From Parastagonospora avenae f. sp. tritici 18332-5 (taxonomy: Eukaryota > Ascomycota > Dothideomycetes > Pleosporales > Phaeosphaeriaceae): DNA of 64,000 nucleotides. The translations under genes were made by a program, and so were the position numbers. The DNA lies in NCBI GenBank assembly GCA_022559985.1, contig JAFJTR010000014.1, positions 434,001-498,000 on the forward strand, in the 5' to 3' direction. This document shows, in pieces, positions 1 to 12,988 of this stretch. Under the pieces are notes generated by a model that was given only the letters and a program-made list of their open reading frames with translations, was not told where the DNA came from and made no database searches. Numbering within the stretch: position 1 is the first letter of the stretch; every line of letters starts with the position of its first letter.

Positions 1-2
1 CC

Positions 3-1900
3 GTGCCCTACGAAGACCCCGAGATCGTGCGCAGGCATCTGGTCGGACAATACGCGTCTCCTAGCCGGTCAAATCGCGGATTTGCCGGCGACGATGATAC
101 CCAGTTCAACGGCAGGCGCGAGGAGGAAGAAGAGGACGAGGAGTTCTCGAGCTTGCAGCTCCAGGGCGGTGACATCACGCGCCAGATCTACCGATGGAGC
201 GAGCAACAACAACGAGAGGAAGATGCAGGCAAGATGCAGCGGAGCAAGAGTTTCCACGAATCTCGGCCCCGCCCAGACGAGCATGTCCTGAACATCGAGT
301 CCATCAGGCAGCCCGGAGGCTTCCGACGCAACTATCTGCGGAGAGCTGCTGGCAGTCCTTCTCCAGCACCAGGTCCCTCTGGTTACGGATCCATCCAGCA
401 ACCTCGGCAGCAGCCTCAGGTCTTCACAAGCAATTTCTTGGAGTTTCTCACCCTGTACGGCCACTTTGCGGGTGAATCTCTTGAAGAGGACGATGAAGTG
501 CTGGGTCCAGATGAGTACTTTTCCTCGGATGCGTTGGATTCTGGAGAGCACTCAGAAGACGAAGCACGCGAATACGGAGAATCGAGTGGCCTCCTTGCGC
601 CGGGCAAGCGTAGAAAGCGTAAGCCAAAGAAGACCGGCAATGGCAGCCCCACGGGTGCAGCCATGCTTCTTTTGAAGTCGTTTGTGGGTACGGGTGTGCT
701 GTTCCTTCCCCGCGCCTTTCTCAATGGCGGCATGGCCTTTTCCAACATCGTGCTTCTGGCCGTGGCAGGTCTCTCGTACACTTGCTTCGTCCTCTTGGTT
801 TCCACACGACTCGTCGTTGAACATTCCTTTGGTGACATGGGCCTGCACCTATACGGAAAGTGGATGCGTAACTTGATCAACTTCTCCCTAGTCATTTCAC
901 AGATCGGCTTCTCCTCTGCCTATATTGTCTTTGTGTCTGAGAACCTCCAAGCCTTTGTCTTAGCAGTCACCAACTGCAGGACATACATTGGCATTGGTTA
1001 CATGATATTGATGCAGATGGTCATTTTCCTACCGCTTTCGCTTTACCGGAACATCAACAACATCCAGAAGCTTGCCCTTGTCGCAGATCTGTTTATTCTT
1101 CTAGGACTTGTCTACTTGTATTACTATGACCTTTTCACCATTGTCAGCCAGGGCGGTGTTTCCGACATCATCAACTTCAACCCCAGCAGCTGGACGCTCT
1201 TCATCGGCACAGCCATCTTCACTTTTGAAGGCATCGGTCTTATTATTCCCATCCAGACCGGCATGAAAGACCCCAAGAAATTCCCCAAAGTCCTTGGAGG
1301 TGTCATGGTGATCATCACCGTCATCTTCATCAGTGCCGGAGCGCTATCTTATGCAGCTTTTGGGTCAAAGACCAAGACTGTCGTTCTTCTCAATATGCCC
1401 CAAGACAACAAGTTCGTCAACGCTGTGCAGTTCATATACTCACTTGCCATTCTACTGTCTACACCGCTACAGATCTACCCCGCCATTGAGATCACTAGCC
1501 AGCAGCTCTTCAGCAGGACAGGCAAATACAACCCCTACGTCAAGTGGAAGAAGAACTTCTTCCGCTTCTTCATGGTCGCAGTTTGTGCCTGCATCGCATG
1601 GGCAGGCGCGGGAGATCTCGATAAGTTCGTCAGTCTTGTAGGAAGTTTTGCCTGCATTCCGCTGGTGTTTATCTATCCTGTAAGTGCCACCCATAACTTT
1701 TATCATCTCATCATCCGCTAATATCACTCCAGCCTATGCTTCATTACAGGGCCGTCGCGCGGACGTCTTACGCACGTCTCATGGACATCCTGCTTGGCAT
1801 CCTCGGTATCGTTGGCATGGTCTATACCACTTCCCTGACGATCAATTCCTGGATCCAGGGTGGCGCACCCAAGGCTCCTGGCTACTGCGACAGTCGCTGA
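3..1900 (+). CDS. AVT3-type vacuolar amino acid transporter (5' partial)
   Basis: Member of the amino acid/auxin permease (AAAP, Aa_trans) family; AVT3/AVT4-type proteins export amino acids from the vacuole. The reading frame is already open at the window edge, so the true start lies upstream. A long hydrophilic, acidic N-terminal region (about 215 residues) is followed by the core that begins with SFVGTGVLFLPRAF, a family signature at the first membrane segment, and then about ten hydrophobic segments. An intron at 1680-1732 (GTAAGT...CCAG) is needed: reading through it hits a stop, whereas splicing continues in phase into a 55-codon last exon ending PGYCDSR. The exons are therefore 3-1679 and 1733-1900. 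The family call is firm; the vacuolar location and export direction are inferred from the family. Confidence 0.9.
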
Positions 1901-3594
1901 GCGTTGTGGTGTACTTGAGTGTAATCTAGCATTTCAGCGGTGTCATTTTCTGCGTGTTGGTTGTTTGGATAGCATGGAAGGTGAGGTGTTGAGTGCTTGT
2001 TGTACGATGGCGAACTAGAACTGTAGATACGCGCGCACTGGTCTGTTGGACCATTTAATTCATAAATAAGCACAATTATGCCATTCCCCAAAGGCCGGGT
2101 TCTAGTCGATGCACACGACTGTCACTCCATGTAATCTATGCAGCTGAGTGATCAAGATCTAAAGATGGCCTGCTCACCTACGCCCGCTATCAGCTACACA
2201 GGTGCAAATTCACAATAACCGCCACTCACGTCAAGACCTGAAATATACATCAGCAACCATACGAAAATTGCCCGTATAGAAACCAACCACGAGTCAAGAG
2301 CCCGTACAAAGTCACCTGAAGGGCGTGATACGCCCAAAACGGCCAACACCAAGTCGCCCGACCGAATTGCGTAAGACTGAAAGTGCGGCTGAGCGCCACC
2401 TGGGCATGATGGGGTCAAACTGTATGCATTCAACATTGAAAACGCCCTCCTGGCGGTCAAGAACAGGAGCAGCATCATGAGATCTAGCAACTAGGCGTTA
2501 TGTCGGCAAGCCTTCCGTAGAACCCAAGGCTAGGCGTCGCTACATAGCACTAACAGTGCAGTAGCCTATGTTCTCTCACCGCAGAGCACATCGTTGCTAT
2601 TGAGACCACCATATCGATTGCGGCGGTGTACCAATCAAGACAGTAGGTGCTCGAGCATGTAGGCTAGATTTTGCTTTCCGCACGGGCGAGCTGCAGGGCG
2701 GATGGAGTGGTCTCACCGTCTGATAACGACAAGCGTTCGCAGCGGTCCATGACCACCGGAAGAACCTCATGTCTCTCTCCACACACAGCTTCAGCGCACC
2801 AGGGCATGGGAAGTCTAGCGCAGCCATCGCTCCGAATACGCGGAACAGCTGTGAAACCGACGCCGAGGATGATAGGCGAGTAGACCCCTGCTATTGCAGC
2901 CAAGCATGTCGCTGCTGACGTAGCCTGTGGTGTTGAGCACTGGCTTGTGCAGAATTAGAATCACTTTGGTAAGCCATGGCCTTGAGGATGAAAAGCAATA
3001 TCTCGGCTTCAACGATGTTTCGCCGCCGTCAGGACACGAGTAGCTAGTCAGCCGCAGAGTAGCCTCATGAACCAAAAATTCAATGCTGCTTCACGAGAAC
3101 AACGGGGAAAACGGCGTAGCGTTGCTATTAATATGGGCTGCGCCTCTGACCCTGAGCAAACAATAGCGGGCGATCAGGGCGAGCGGGCCCGCGATTGGCC
3201 AGGCCAGCTCGTGGAGTCCGATCGTAGATGGGCGCCCTGGCCAATGACGAAATAAGGGTGAAGGCACGGGCAGAGACAGGAATGGAAGCTCTTGCACGGA
3301 GCAACGTGGTGTCACAATGTAGCATGACGAGAATGATGAAGTGTTGGGGTGGTTAGTTAGGTGGTTTCAGTGCGGCAGCCACGACCCATGCGACAGCCTG
3401 CATGAGCGGCGGGCTAGCTGGATTAAGGTGGGGTGGACAAGACATAAAAGCTCCATGCCCTCTACCGCCATTTGCTCTTCTCCCATCATCACCTGCTCCT
3501 CACCACCCATATACTTCTCCCAAGCGTCAATTGAGCTCGAATACCCCACAGTCGCTTTTCTGAACTTCCCACTCACACCACTCGTTCCCTCGCC
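1901..3594. other. Intergenic: transporter 3' end and GFA1 promoter
   Basis: No convincing coding exon is visible. Only short overlapping frames without recognisable motifs occur. The last 200 bases are pyrimidine-rich, as is common in front of highly expressed fungal genes. A TATA-like ATAAAAG lies at about 3444-3450, roughly 145 bases before the GFA1 start codon. Confidence 0.5.
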
Positions 3595-5976
3595 ATGTGG
3601 TAAGTCGACCTGCCCCGCAACTCCCCACACCGGTGCTCCTGGGTGAAAACAGACAGCTAACAAACGCCCCCAGCGGTATCTTTGGTTACATCAACTACCT
3701 GGTGGAGAAGGACAGGAAGTACATTCTCAACACACTTATCAATGGTGAGTAAACCCCGACTGTGTACTTCCACAAGCTGTAGCCCACTAGTGGGGCACAA
3801 CAAACAACAGCTAACAAGACCTTTACATCCAGGCCTCGCGCGTCTAGAGTACCGTGGTTACGACTCAGCTGGTCTGGCAATCGACGGTGACAAGAAGAAC
3901 GAGGTCTTCGCCGTCAAGGAGGTTGGCAAGGTCGCTTCCCTCAAGAAGCTCGTCGACGAGCAGAACTTCGACCTCGAGAAGGTCTTCGACTCACATGCCG
4001 GTATCGCACACACTCGATGGGCCACCCACGGTCCCCCATCGCGCGTGAACTGCCATCCTCACAGGTACGCACCAATATAGCAGCTTCGCAACGTGCCAGG
4101 TCCACAGGCTGAGGCCTAGGCGTCCGGCACGTTGGTCAATGCTGTCATATCAACCAAATTTCATCAACTTAAAGAGCGGGGCTGACGTGTCTCCCATAGG
4201 TCCGACCCCAACTGGGAGTTCTCCGTCGTGCACAACGGCATCATCACAAACTACAAGGAATTGAAGACCCTGCTCGAGAGCAAGGGCTACAAGTTCGAGA
4301 CTGAGACTGACACCGAGGCCATTGCCAAGCTCGCAAAGTACATCTACACTGAGCACCCTGACCTGAGCTTCCCATCTCTGGTCAAGGCTGTCATTAAAGA
4401 GCTTCAGGGCGCTTTCGGTCTGCTCATCAAGTCCATCCACTACCCACATGAGGTCGTCGCAGCCCGCAAGGGTTCGCCCCTTGTCATTGGTGTGCGGACA
4501 CAGAAGAAGATGAAGGTCGACTTCGTCGATGTCGAGTACAACGACGAGGGTGCCGCTCTCCCCGCCGAGAGCGCGTCCCACAATGTTGCGCTGAAGAAGG
4601 GTAACACCTTGCTCGCTCCCCCGGACAAGTCCCTCCTCCACCGCTCGCAGTCTCGCGCTTTCCTCTCCGACGATGGCGTCCCAATGCCCACCGAGTTCTT
4701 CCTGTCCTCCGACCCATCTTCCATTGTCGAGCACACCAAGAAGGTCCTCTACCTCGAGGACGACGACGTTGCACACATCCACGAGGGTTCGCTGAACATC
4801 CACCGTCTCACCAAGGACGATGGCTCCGTTAGCAACGTCCGTACCATCCAGACTCTGGAGATCCAGCTCCAGGAGATCATGAAGGGCCGTTTCGACCACT
4901 TCATGCAGAAGGAGATTTTCGAGCAGCCCGACTCCGTCGTCAACGCTATGCGTGGTCGTCTCGACGCTGTCAACAAGACCGTCACTCTCGGTGGTCTGAG
5001 GCAATACCTTGCTACCATTAGACGATGCCGCAGGATTATTTTTATCGCTTGCGGTACTTCTTACCACTCCTGCATGGCTGTCCGTGGTATTTTCGAGGAG
5101 CTGACCGAGATCCCGATCGCGGTTGAGCTCGCCTCTGATTTCTTGGATCGTCAGGCACCCGTCTTCCGTGACGACACCTGCGTTTTCGTCTCCCAGTCCG
5201 GAGAGACCGCTGACTCTCTCATGGCTCTCCGCTACTGCTTGGAGCGCGGCGCCCTGACTGTTGGTATCGTCAACTCTGTCGGATCCTCCATCTCTCTCCT
5301 CACCCACTGCGGTGTGCACATCAATGCCGGTCCCGAGATCGGTGTTGCCTCCACCAAGGCCTACACCTCCCAGTTCGTCTGCATGGTCATGTTCGCACTG
5401 TCGCTCAGTGAGGACCGTGCATCCAAGACCAAGAGGCGCGAGGAGATCATGGACGGTCTTACCAAGATTTCTGAGCAGTTCAAGGAGGCACTCAAGCTCG
5501 ACCAGCCCATTAAGAAGCTCTGTGAGAGGTTCAAGGACCAGAAGTCTCTGCTCCTCCTCGGCCGTGGCTCCCAGCACGCCACTGCCCTCGAGGGTGCTCT
5601 CAAGATCAAGGAGATCTCATACCTACACTGCGAAGCCGTCATGTCTGGTGAACTTAAGCACGGTGTGCTCGCTCTTGTTGACGAGAATCTCCCCATTGTC
5701 ATGATCTTAACCCGCGACGACATCTTCGCCAAGTCACTCAACGCTTACCAGCAAGTCATTGCCCGTAGCGGACGTCCCATCATCATTTGCAACAAGGACG
5801 ACCCCGAATTCCCGGCCGATAAGACCGACAAGATCGAGGTTCCCAGCAACGTCGACTGCTTGCAGGGTCTGATCAACGTCATTCCTCTGCAGCTCATGTC
5901 CTACTGGATGGCGGTTGCCGAGGGCGTCAACGTTGACATGCCCCGTAACTTGGCCAAGTCGGTCACCGTCGAGTAA
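3595..5976 (+). CDS. GFA1: Glutamine-fructose-6-phosphate aminotransferase (isomerizing)
   Basis: Converts fructose-6-phosphate and glutamine to glucosamine-6-phosphate, the committed cytosolic step to UDP-GlcNAc and hence chitin and glycoproteins. Four exons are called: 3595-3599, 3674-3744, 3833-4064 and 4200-5976, giving 694 residues, the usual fungal length. The first exon carries only ATG TG; splicing creates Met-Cys-Gly-Ile-Phe, placing the catalytic Cys2 of the Ntn-type glutaminase at the processed N-terminus. Next come the HTRWATHG motif, VHNGIITN, then two SIS sugar-isomerase domains (CGTSYHSC near residue 388, SQSGETADS near 434, GRGSQHATALEGA near 557) and the conserved C-terminus ending AKSVTVE. 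Codon use is strongly C-ending, suggesting high expression. The frame open on the opposite strand at 4150-5577 is a by-product of this bias. Confidence 0.97.
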
Positions 5977-6414
5977 GCATTGGGCAAGATTTGTTTGACA
6001 TTGGCGTCATAGAAAGGGCTGGATATGAAATGTGTATGGGTATCTACGGATTGTGTTATGACTAAAGCTGTCCGGATGGCAGCTGATGGACTTTGAATGT
6101 AGAAGACGAAGTCATGTATTGGCGGGAATGTAAAGCTTTGAGATCAGCCACGAATGAATATTTTCTCGCATCGAAAACTCGTATATGCAGCTGATCCTCA
6201 TTTGTGAACGTGTCGCTGGCGTTTCAGATGCTCGTGTTCCATGCCCCATGACGCTATTCGTAACCCTGGACCACATTGCGGGGCAGCTTTACAGCTCCTT
6301 CCGCTTGAGTCCCGTTCCTGCATTCTTACCCCGCCTAGCAACCACACCACCCCATCAAGCTACACGAACCTCACCTGTAGACGCGTGCCAGCTATCCCCA
6401 GAAATATCACAAAT

Positions 6415-7137
6415 ATGACAACCCTCAAAGGCCCCGGTGCACCCAAAACCTACGATGGTCTGTCTCACCCCGCCTCACTCCACTAAGAGCTCCATGTTGA
6501 CATTGACTCAGGTTCCGCCCTACGAATCGGCATCGTGCACGCGCGCTGGAACACCAAGATAATCGACGCGCTCCTCGCCGGCACAAAGAAAGCCCTCAAA
6601 GCCTCGGGCGTCAAGGACGAGAACATAGTTGTCCAAAGCGTGCCCGGCAGTTACGAGCTCCCATACGCCGTCAAGCAGTACGCCTCCTCCCTTAATTCCC
6701 CCAGGCCCGATACTAAACACAATAGACTCTACTCTGCCTCACAAGTCCAATCTTCCTCCACCGGCATCGTCGGCGCCGCCGCGGACCTCCTGGGCTCCAC
6801 CTCCGACCTGACCTCGCTGACGCCCTCGGCACCCAAAACCTCCACCGCGCCCTTCGACGCCATCGTCGCCATCGGCGTGCTGATAAAAGGCGAGACCATG
6901 CACTTTGAATACATAGCGGATGCGGTGAGCCATGGACTCATGCGGTTGCAGCTCGAAGGCAATATTCCGGTCATATTTGGCTTGTTAACGCTGTTGAGTG
7001 ATGAGCAGGGGTTGATGAGGGCGGGGATTGGAGGGAGTGGGAGCGAGGGACATAATCATGGAGAGGATTGGGGGAGTGCGGCGGTGGAGTTGGGGGTTAA
7101 GAGGAAGGGGTGGAATGAGGGGACGTTTTTGGACTAG
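6415..7137 (+). CDS. RIB4: 6,7-dimethyl-8-ribityllumazine synthase
   Basis: Penultimate enzyme of riboflavin biosynthesis; condenses 5-amino-6-ribitylamino-uracil with 3,4-dihydroxy-2-butanone-4-phosphate. Two exons, 6415-6457 and 6512-7137, give 222 residues. Family motifs are clear: GIVHARWN near the start, VPGSYELPYAVKQ, IGVLIKGETMHFEYIADAVSHGLM with the catalytic His, PVIFGLLTLLSDEQ, and HNHGEDWGSAAVE near the end. The protein is about 50 residues longer than yeast Rib4. The extra length is mainly a Ser/Thr/Ala-rich insertion at about residues 72-127, between the ELPYAVKQ strand and the DAIVAIGVLIKG strand. The insertion contains no splice signals that would remove it cleanly, so I keep it as coding. 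Confidence 0.93.
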
Positions 7138-8597
7138 AGGAGAGGGTATGAAGGAGTGATGGGAGGTGGAGAATAACACTGATATCGGATTATCATGGAA
7201 TCGAGATATAGAGCAGACTACTGCAGGCTCAAAAAATGCACGAGTTACATCACAATCATGCAGCTGGGAGAGCACGTGTATCTACAGCCTGTAAGGCGTG
7301 TTCATGAAGAAGCTGAGCGTCAGACACTCAAAGTTGGTAGTAGGCGTCTTCAGATATCACAGCTGCTTCCCATGGACATGCAACTAACAGTATGCGAGTT
7401 CAGAGTACCCTTCTCTCGCATCAGCTATTTCGCACTCATGTATCCCGTGAAATTATATCGTTGAGACATAGCATTTGTGCAAACGTCCAGTTAAGAGGTA
7501 TGCGACGCGACTCTTTGGCGTGTGATCCGGGATCGCGATGGCGCTTACGGCCTCGGGTACATTCAACGGCACGTCCAGCATAAGCACAGTGCCTTGACCA
7601 CAGGTTTGTCGCGGTGCCCAAAAATCAAGCGCGTCTACAACAGTATATGTTCCAGCCAGCGAAATAGTTGCATATTGTTCGACTTTTAATACGACGTGTA
7701 GCCTGTGAGATATTGGAAATTGCGTCCGTTATCCTGCTTCGAGGCGCGGTCAGCCTGACAATGGATTTGGATACGCGAAAGTGACACGGTTGCCACAAGG
7801 CTGGAGAAGACACAATGTGCGTCCCGTCGAATCGCGTGATTGCACTGTCTGATAAAAGTTGTCTGTCATGTCGTTTAGTGGTTGTGGTTGAAAGATGACG
7901 ATTGCGCACCTCCCCTTTTCCTCAAACTGCCGCTAGCGGACGCTTGGCAGTCAGTGATCCGCACCTCACCTTGAACCTTGCATTCCACCACGCCTAACGG
8001 CAGCCATCTCCTGCCACCAAGGCTCTCTGCGCGTGTAGACACCATTTGCGTGCTCGCGACACAAATCCTTTCCTTCGTCATCTCTCCGCACTGCGCGCTC
8101 GTCGCACGTGCACGTCCGACACGCTCACACCGCGTTTGTCGCGTTGTCGCCAACCCGTTTCTGGCCTGCAGCTGCATCGAGTCCTGCACACACACATACC
8201 GGCAGGCGCCAATTGTCCATCAAGGCCCAATAATACAATAATATCGAGATGGGAGGATTCTGTTGAAGGCGCAGACACGAGGTATATAGGAGCGCTCTAA
8301 CAGCGGTTTCCCAACACGAACCAGCACCACTGGAGACGTGTCCCGGGACAGACGCGGTAAAGGCACATCAGGTCGCAGCCACGACAGGCTCGCAGCGCGC
8401 GAGCTTGGCCATTACAGCTCTCTTACAAGCGGCGCCACACCGCCGGCACCAGCAACTGAACGCGCCGACCAGGACGAGCGTTATCTTATATTCACCACTT
8501 TACCATGCGCGGCGCTCGGACACTACAATAAAACTGCGTCACCTCGGGCAGTTCTACGACCTCTCACCACTCCAAATCTCCCCACACCCTCTCCACA
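7138..8597. other. Intergenic: RIB4 3' end and SET1 upstream region
   Basis: About 1.46 kb without a supportable gene. Several short frames on both strands overlap one another and have no domain-like features. The part from about 7900 to 8590 is rich in short CAC/CGC/CTC runs and probably holds the SET1 promoter and long 5' leader. Confidence 0.5.
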
Positions 8598-11500
8598 ATG
8601 TCGCGGTCTGGTCAGGCGATATCGCTTTCCGCATTGACACCTTTGACGACCAGCTCGCCCAGTCCGCGCTCCGCCAAACCTCCGTATGACGCGATGAACG
8701 GAACACCTTCCTCACGCGCGGCGCCATCGAGTGCGCCTGAAAATGTCGCCAACACCATCACACCCGTGAACACACCGCCTGAGACAAGGAAATCCGTATT
8801 TCCAGAAGACGGCGTAATGGCGAAGCGCATCCTCTACGATCCCTACTCCGACGCAAAACTCGAGAAAAAGGTCAGGCACAGCAAGCCGGCACAATACAAA
8901 ACGGTCTTGGATAAGGTATGTGAAGGTTATACTTGAATACATAGATGTGGTCGCCCTGTGATGCAAAGGCTAACTTGACTTGTTCACAGGGCGACCCATC
9001 TCCTCCACCAGACCCACGGCTGGCTCTTGCTGGATATACCAGCGGGAGCTACATTTTGAAACCTACCGCCAAGTCGAAGCTACGAATAGCGCCATATATC
9101 GCTAAACCATATGCATTCGATAACCGCATTTCCTGCGGTCCCGGACCTGCCACTCAGGTGGTAGTAACTGGATTCGATCCTCTAACGCCAGACTCGCAGC
9201 TGCGAGGTTTTTTCTCTACCTATGGCGACGTGGAGAGCCTACGCGCGGAGATCCATCCCGATAATGGTAGCCCTCTTGGAATCTGTTTGATTAAGTTTCG
9301 CGACACTCCGCAGGCTCGGGGTAGCGTTGCGATCAAAGCGTCTACATCGGCAAAGCGGGCAGAACGAGAGGGATCGAATCAGCGCTTGGGACAACAGACC
9401 ATTAAGGTGCACACCGATCGCGAGGGTCGAAGATGCGCCAAGCTCGTAGAAATGGTAGTGCAAAAGAGCCGCAAGCAGGAAGAAAACATACGGGCAAAAG
9501 CCGCTGCGAAAGCTGCAAAAGCTTCAGCTCTTACAACATCGGCTACCTTTGATTTGCCGGCAAACGTGCCTAAGGGGCCTTCAGGGCGGGGCGCACGGCC
9601 ACCGATACCTGTTTCACGAGAGCCGTTGAACAAGAAGGCTGCGCTATCACACCTCATCGAGAAGGATCCGATCAAACCCAAGCTCAAGCGCGCACCTTAC
9701 CTGTTTATTGCACACCAATACGTGCCCGTCCTCTCTACAACAATCGACCATCTCAAGCGGCGTCTAAAAAACTTTCGGTGGGATGCTCTACGTTGCGACC
9801 CAACCGGCTACTATGTGGTTTTTGCCTCCACCAAGCATGGTGAAGACGAGGCCGTCAGGTGTTTCCGCGAATGCCACATGAAGCCACTGTTCACTTATGT
9901 CATGAACATGGAATGCCAGCAGTATGGTGACCCGGATTACGAGCGCAGTCCTAGTCCGGAGCGTGTTATGGCAGACAAGAAACGGAAAGCGATTAAAGAT
10001 CGCATGGACCAGGAAGAAAATGCCGATTTGGAACTCGAGAAGACACAGAGAGCAGAAGCTATGGATCCGGTGGTGGCAGCCCTGGAGCAACTGAAGCAGG
10101 AGCTTCAAGAAAAGATTCTTGGGGACATCAAAACTCGCATCGCTGCTCCAACTTTGCTGGAGTTGATGCAACCGGAGCGACATGTTGAAAAGCGCCGACG
10201 GTTGAACATTGCGGAGCCCCGAAAGAAAGAGGAGGACATTCGACCACCATCGCTTCTTGTTCCAGGACTGGATCCTTTCGGCGCCGGGACGCCCAAATCT
10301 CGTGCTTCAGGCTTCTCTGGGCGTGGTCGAAAGGCCCTTGGTCCATACGACCGGAATCGCCCTGGCAAGAAACCTCCACGGATTGTCAATGCTTTTGCCG
10401 ACGAGCGACGAAAGGCATCTGCGCCTAAGCCCCGTGTGGCTCGTGGCCTGCATCGACAGATGATTGAGATGTTCGAGGGCCCTGAAGAGTCGGATGACGA
10501 AAGCCGGAGCAACCTCACGCGTGGTACGGAGGAGCAAGAGAGTCGTCCGATTAGTCGTGCACCGTCAACAGACGTCGAAGAGGAGGAAGAGGAGTCGTCT
10601 AGGGCACACCGTGCTAAGCGACGTCGCATTGAAGCTGGATGGGGTGAAGACAGCGACGATGAGATGATGGACGACTCCCACGCGAGAAGCCTACTTGCTC
10701 ATTGCATCCACAAGGATCCGGAGAATATGGCTGAGAAAGAGCTGGAACAGGTGCTTGCTATTTTGCCACGTTCTTCGCCAATTTGGAAGAAGGCCGACAA
10801 AGCTCTCAAAGGCTTCAGGCGACTGCGGAAGATTGAACAAGAGGCGGACGCAATCTTTGGTGTGGAAACAAGCCCGGTTGACAAACTTGATCCAGAAGTC
10901 ATTGTCACCCAAGATGATGAGCCATCCAAACCAATCGAGACTACCGAGCTTCCAGAGACACTCAAATCGCTCAAGAAGAAGCAAGCCGCTGCGAAACCCA
11001 AGAAGAAGACGAAGAAGCAGCTCGAGGAAGAGGCCAAGAGCGCCAAGGCTGAGGTCACAGAGATTTCCCTTCCAGAGGAGGATATTGCTGAAGTCAAGGA
11101 ACACGTTCTAGTACCTGAGGTGTCTGTCACGGAAGATACTCCTGAAGAGGACGATACTGGTTCTGTAATGTGGGGCGTATCATCGACCGAGCCGCGCAAG
11201 ACTGTGGAAGACGACTTCAGTGTTGTAATGGACATTGACGGTTGGCAACACATGCTGAAGGACGAAGAGGACCTGCGCCACCTCAAAGCAGCACTCCAGT
11301 CAATCGAGGCAGCCAAGATCGGAGATGCGCAATCCTGGGCTTGGAAGCAGAAGTCCATCAAGCACCTCAATCGCCCGAGCGGCGAGGAGGGCGTCTCCCG
11401 CACGGAAACCAAGATCGAAGGATACTATGTTCCCAATCCCACTGGCTCGGCTCGGACAGAGGGCGTCAAGAAGATCCGCGAATCAGAGAAGTCCAAGTAC

Positions 11501-12232
11501 CTGCCCCATCGTATTCGTGTGCAGAGGGAGCGCGAGGAGCGTCAACGCCAGGCCAAGAAGGCAGAGCACGCTGTTGTCTCCGTGGAAGGTTTCAAATTCA
11601 CGACCGGTTCGCAGAAGACTTCGACTGCCAATTCTCGTGCCAATCGTGCCAACAATCGCCGCATGGTGAACGACATTAACATCTCCAAGAACATGACTGG
11701 CGCCGAGGGTGATGCGTTGCGCTTTAATCAGTTGAAGAAGCGAAAGAAGCTGGTCAAGTTCGATCGCTCCGCCATCCACAACTGGGGTCTGTACGCACAG
11801 GAGAATATTGTAGCCAACGACATGATTATTGAGTATGTCGGTGAGAAGGTTCGACAACGTGTAGCCGATTTGCGAGAAGTTCGATATGACCAGCAAGGTG
11901 TGGGATCGAGTTACCTTTTCCGCATTGACGAGGATACTGTCATCGACGCGACCAAGATGGGTGGCATTGCTCGCTTCATCAATCACAGCTGCACGCCAAA
12001 CTGTACAGCCAAGATCATTCGTGTCGACAACACAAAACGTATCGTCATCTACGCTTTGCGCGACATTGGGCAAGGTAAGATCAACCACCTTCTATTCCAC
12101 CTAATAAACAATGCTGAATATATAACAGACGAGGAACTCACCTACGACTACAAATTTGAGCGAGAAATGGATGCCACAGACCGCATCCCCTGTCTATGCG
12201 GATCCGTCGGCTGCAAGGGCTTCCTCAACTAA
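8598..12232 (+). CDS. SET1: Histone H3 lysine-4 methyltransferase, COMPASS catalytic subunit
   Basis: Nuclear enzyme that mono-, di- and trimethylates H3K4 within COMPASS. Three exons (8598-8915, 8990-12074, 12129-12232) give 1168 residues. Visible order: a disordered N-terminus; an RRM near residues 160-250 (VVVTGFDPLTPDSQLRGFFSTYG); a second RRM-like, SET-associated region near 340-415 (APYLFIAHQYVPVLS); long charged linkers; an N-SET region from about 850; a SET domain from about 1027 to 1150 with HNWGLYAQE, INHSCTPNC and LTYDYKF; and a post-SET CxCxxxxC (CLCGSVGC) ending KGFLN. The last intron (54 nt, 12075-12128) is a multiple of three and has no stop. It is called because splicing restores the conserved DIGQDEELTYDYKF. 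Confidence 0.95.
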
Positions 12233-12988
12233 GCCCTCCACATCATCTCCAGCATCTCAGCATCATCACTTCGCTTCAGCGCTTCAACACTTATGTAACT
12301 TTCAGGACTGGGGAGAAATCCAAGTCCCTCGGGGACAGGCTGCATCAACATCGGCGTTTTTCTTCTCAATACATTCTTCCATCTATGTACTATTCTCTCT
12401 CGTCACAACATCAAAAGAACGGGTGGTCGCCTCTTGGACTTTGCATTTTTGTGGCGTGTTTGTCATTTGCTGAGTATCTCAGCCGCCGAGCCGACTCCGT
12501 GATAGATGGGGATCGGGGTGGGTGGGCTGCATGGAAGGAGTTGGAGCAGTGTGCAGCTAAGGCATGGCTGTGTGGACACGCAGAAGAGTGTGATTGGTAG
12601 TGATAATTGAAGAATTGTGAGAATGTAGCTTTGAGTGCTTTGGTGTGTGGATGGTGACGATGTGATTCTCGAAGCTCGTACGAAATTTCTTGGACTGGGG
12701 TGGTGGTACTCAATGGCACAGCAAAGTTGGAGTAGAATACAATGTAGACGCGAGGATGTACACGAGAGGCTGGAGTGGGTGAAATAATCATCCTGTGAGC
12801 TACCATCCGGATCCACCGATTGGCAGATGTACGCAGTCGGGAGCATACATAAGTAGCAAAAGTCTTCGGGGTGTTATGTCTCAGTGAGATATTAGGATAT
12901 GTACAGTTAAACATTACGTTGCGGGTGTCGGCGATATACGCTCGTAGCTCATATGACAGTGTGACGGATACATGATAGCATTTTCGTC
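12233..12988. other. Convergent intergenic region
   Basis: Lies between the 3' ends of SET1 (+) and the SLATT gene (-). It contains only short frames on both strands without recognisable motifs; taken as the two 3' untranslated regions and terminators. Confidence 0.5.

Noticed and set aside
4150..5577. 475-codon open frame antisense to GFA1
   Set aside because: It mirrors the C-ending codon bias of GFA1, has no start context or domain, and GFA1 is certain on the other strand.
10699..11412. 237-codon minus-strand frame within SET1
   Set aside because: Ser-rich translation is the complement of SET1 Glu/Asp/Lys codons; no independent support.
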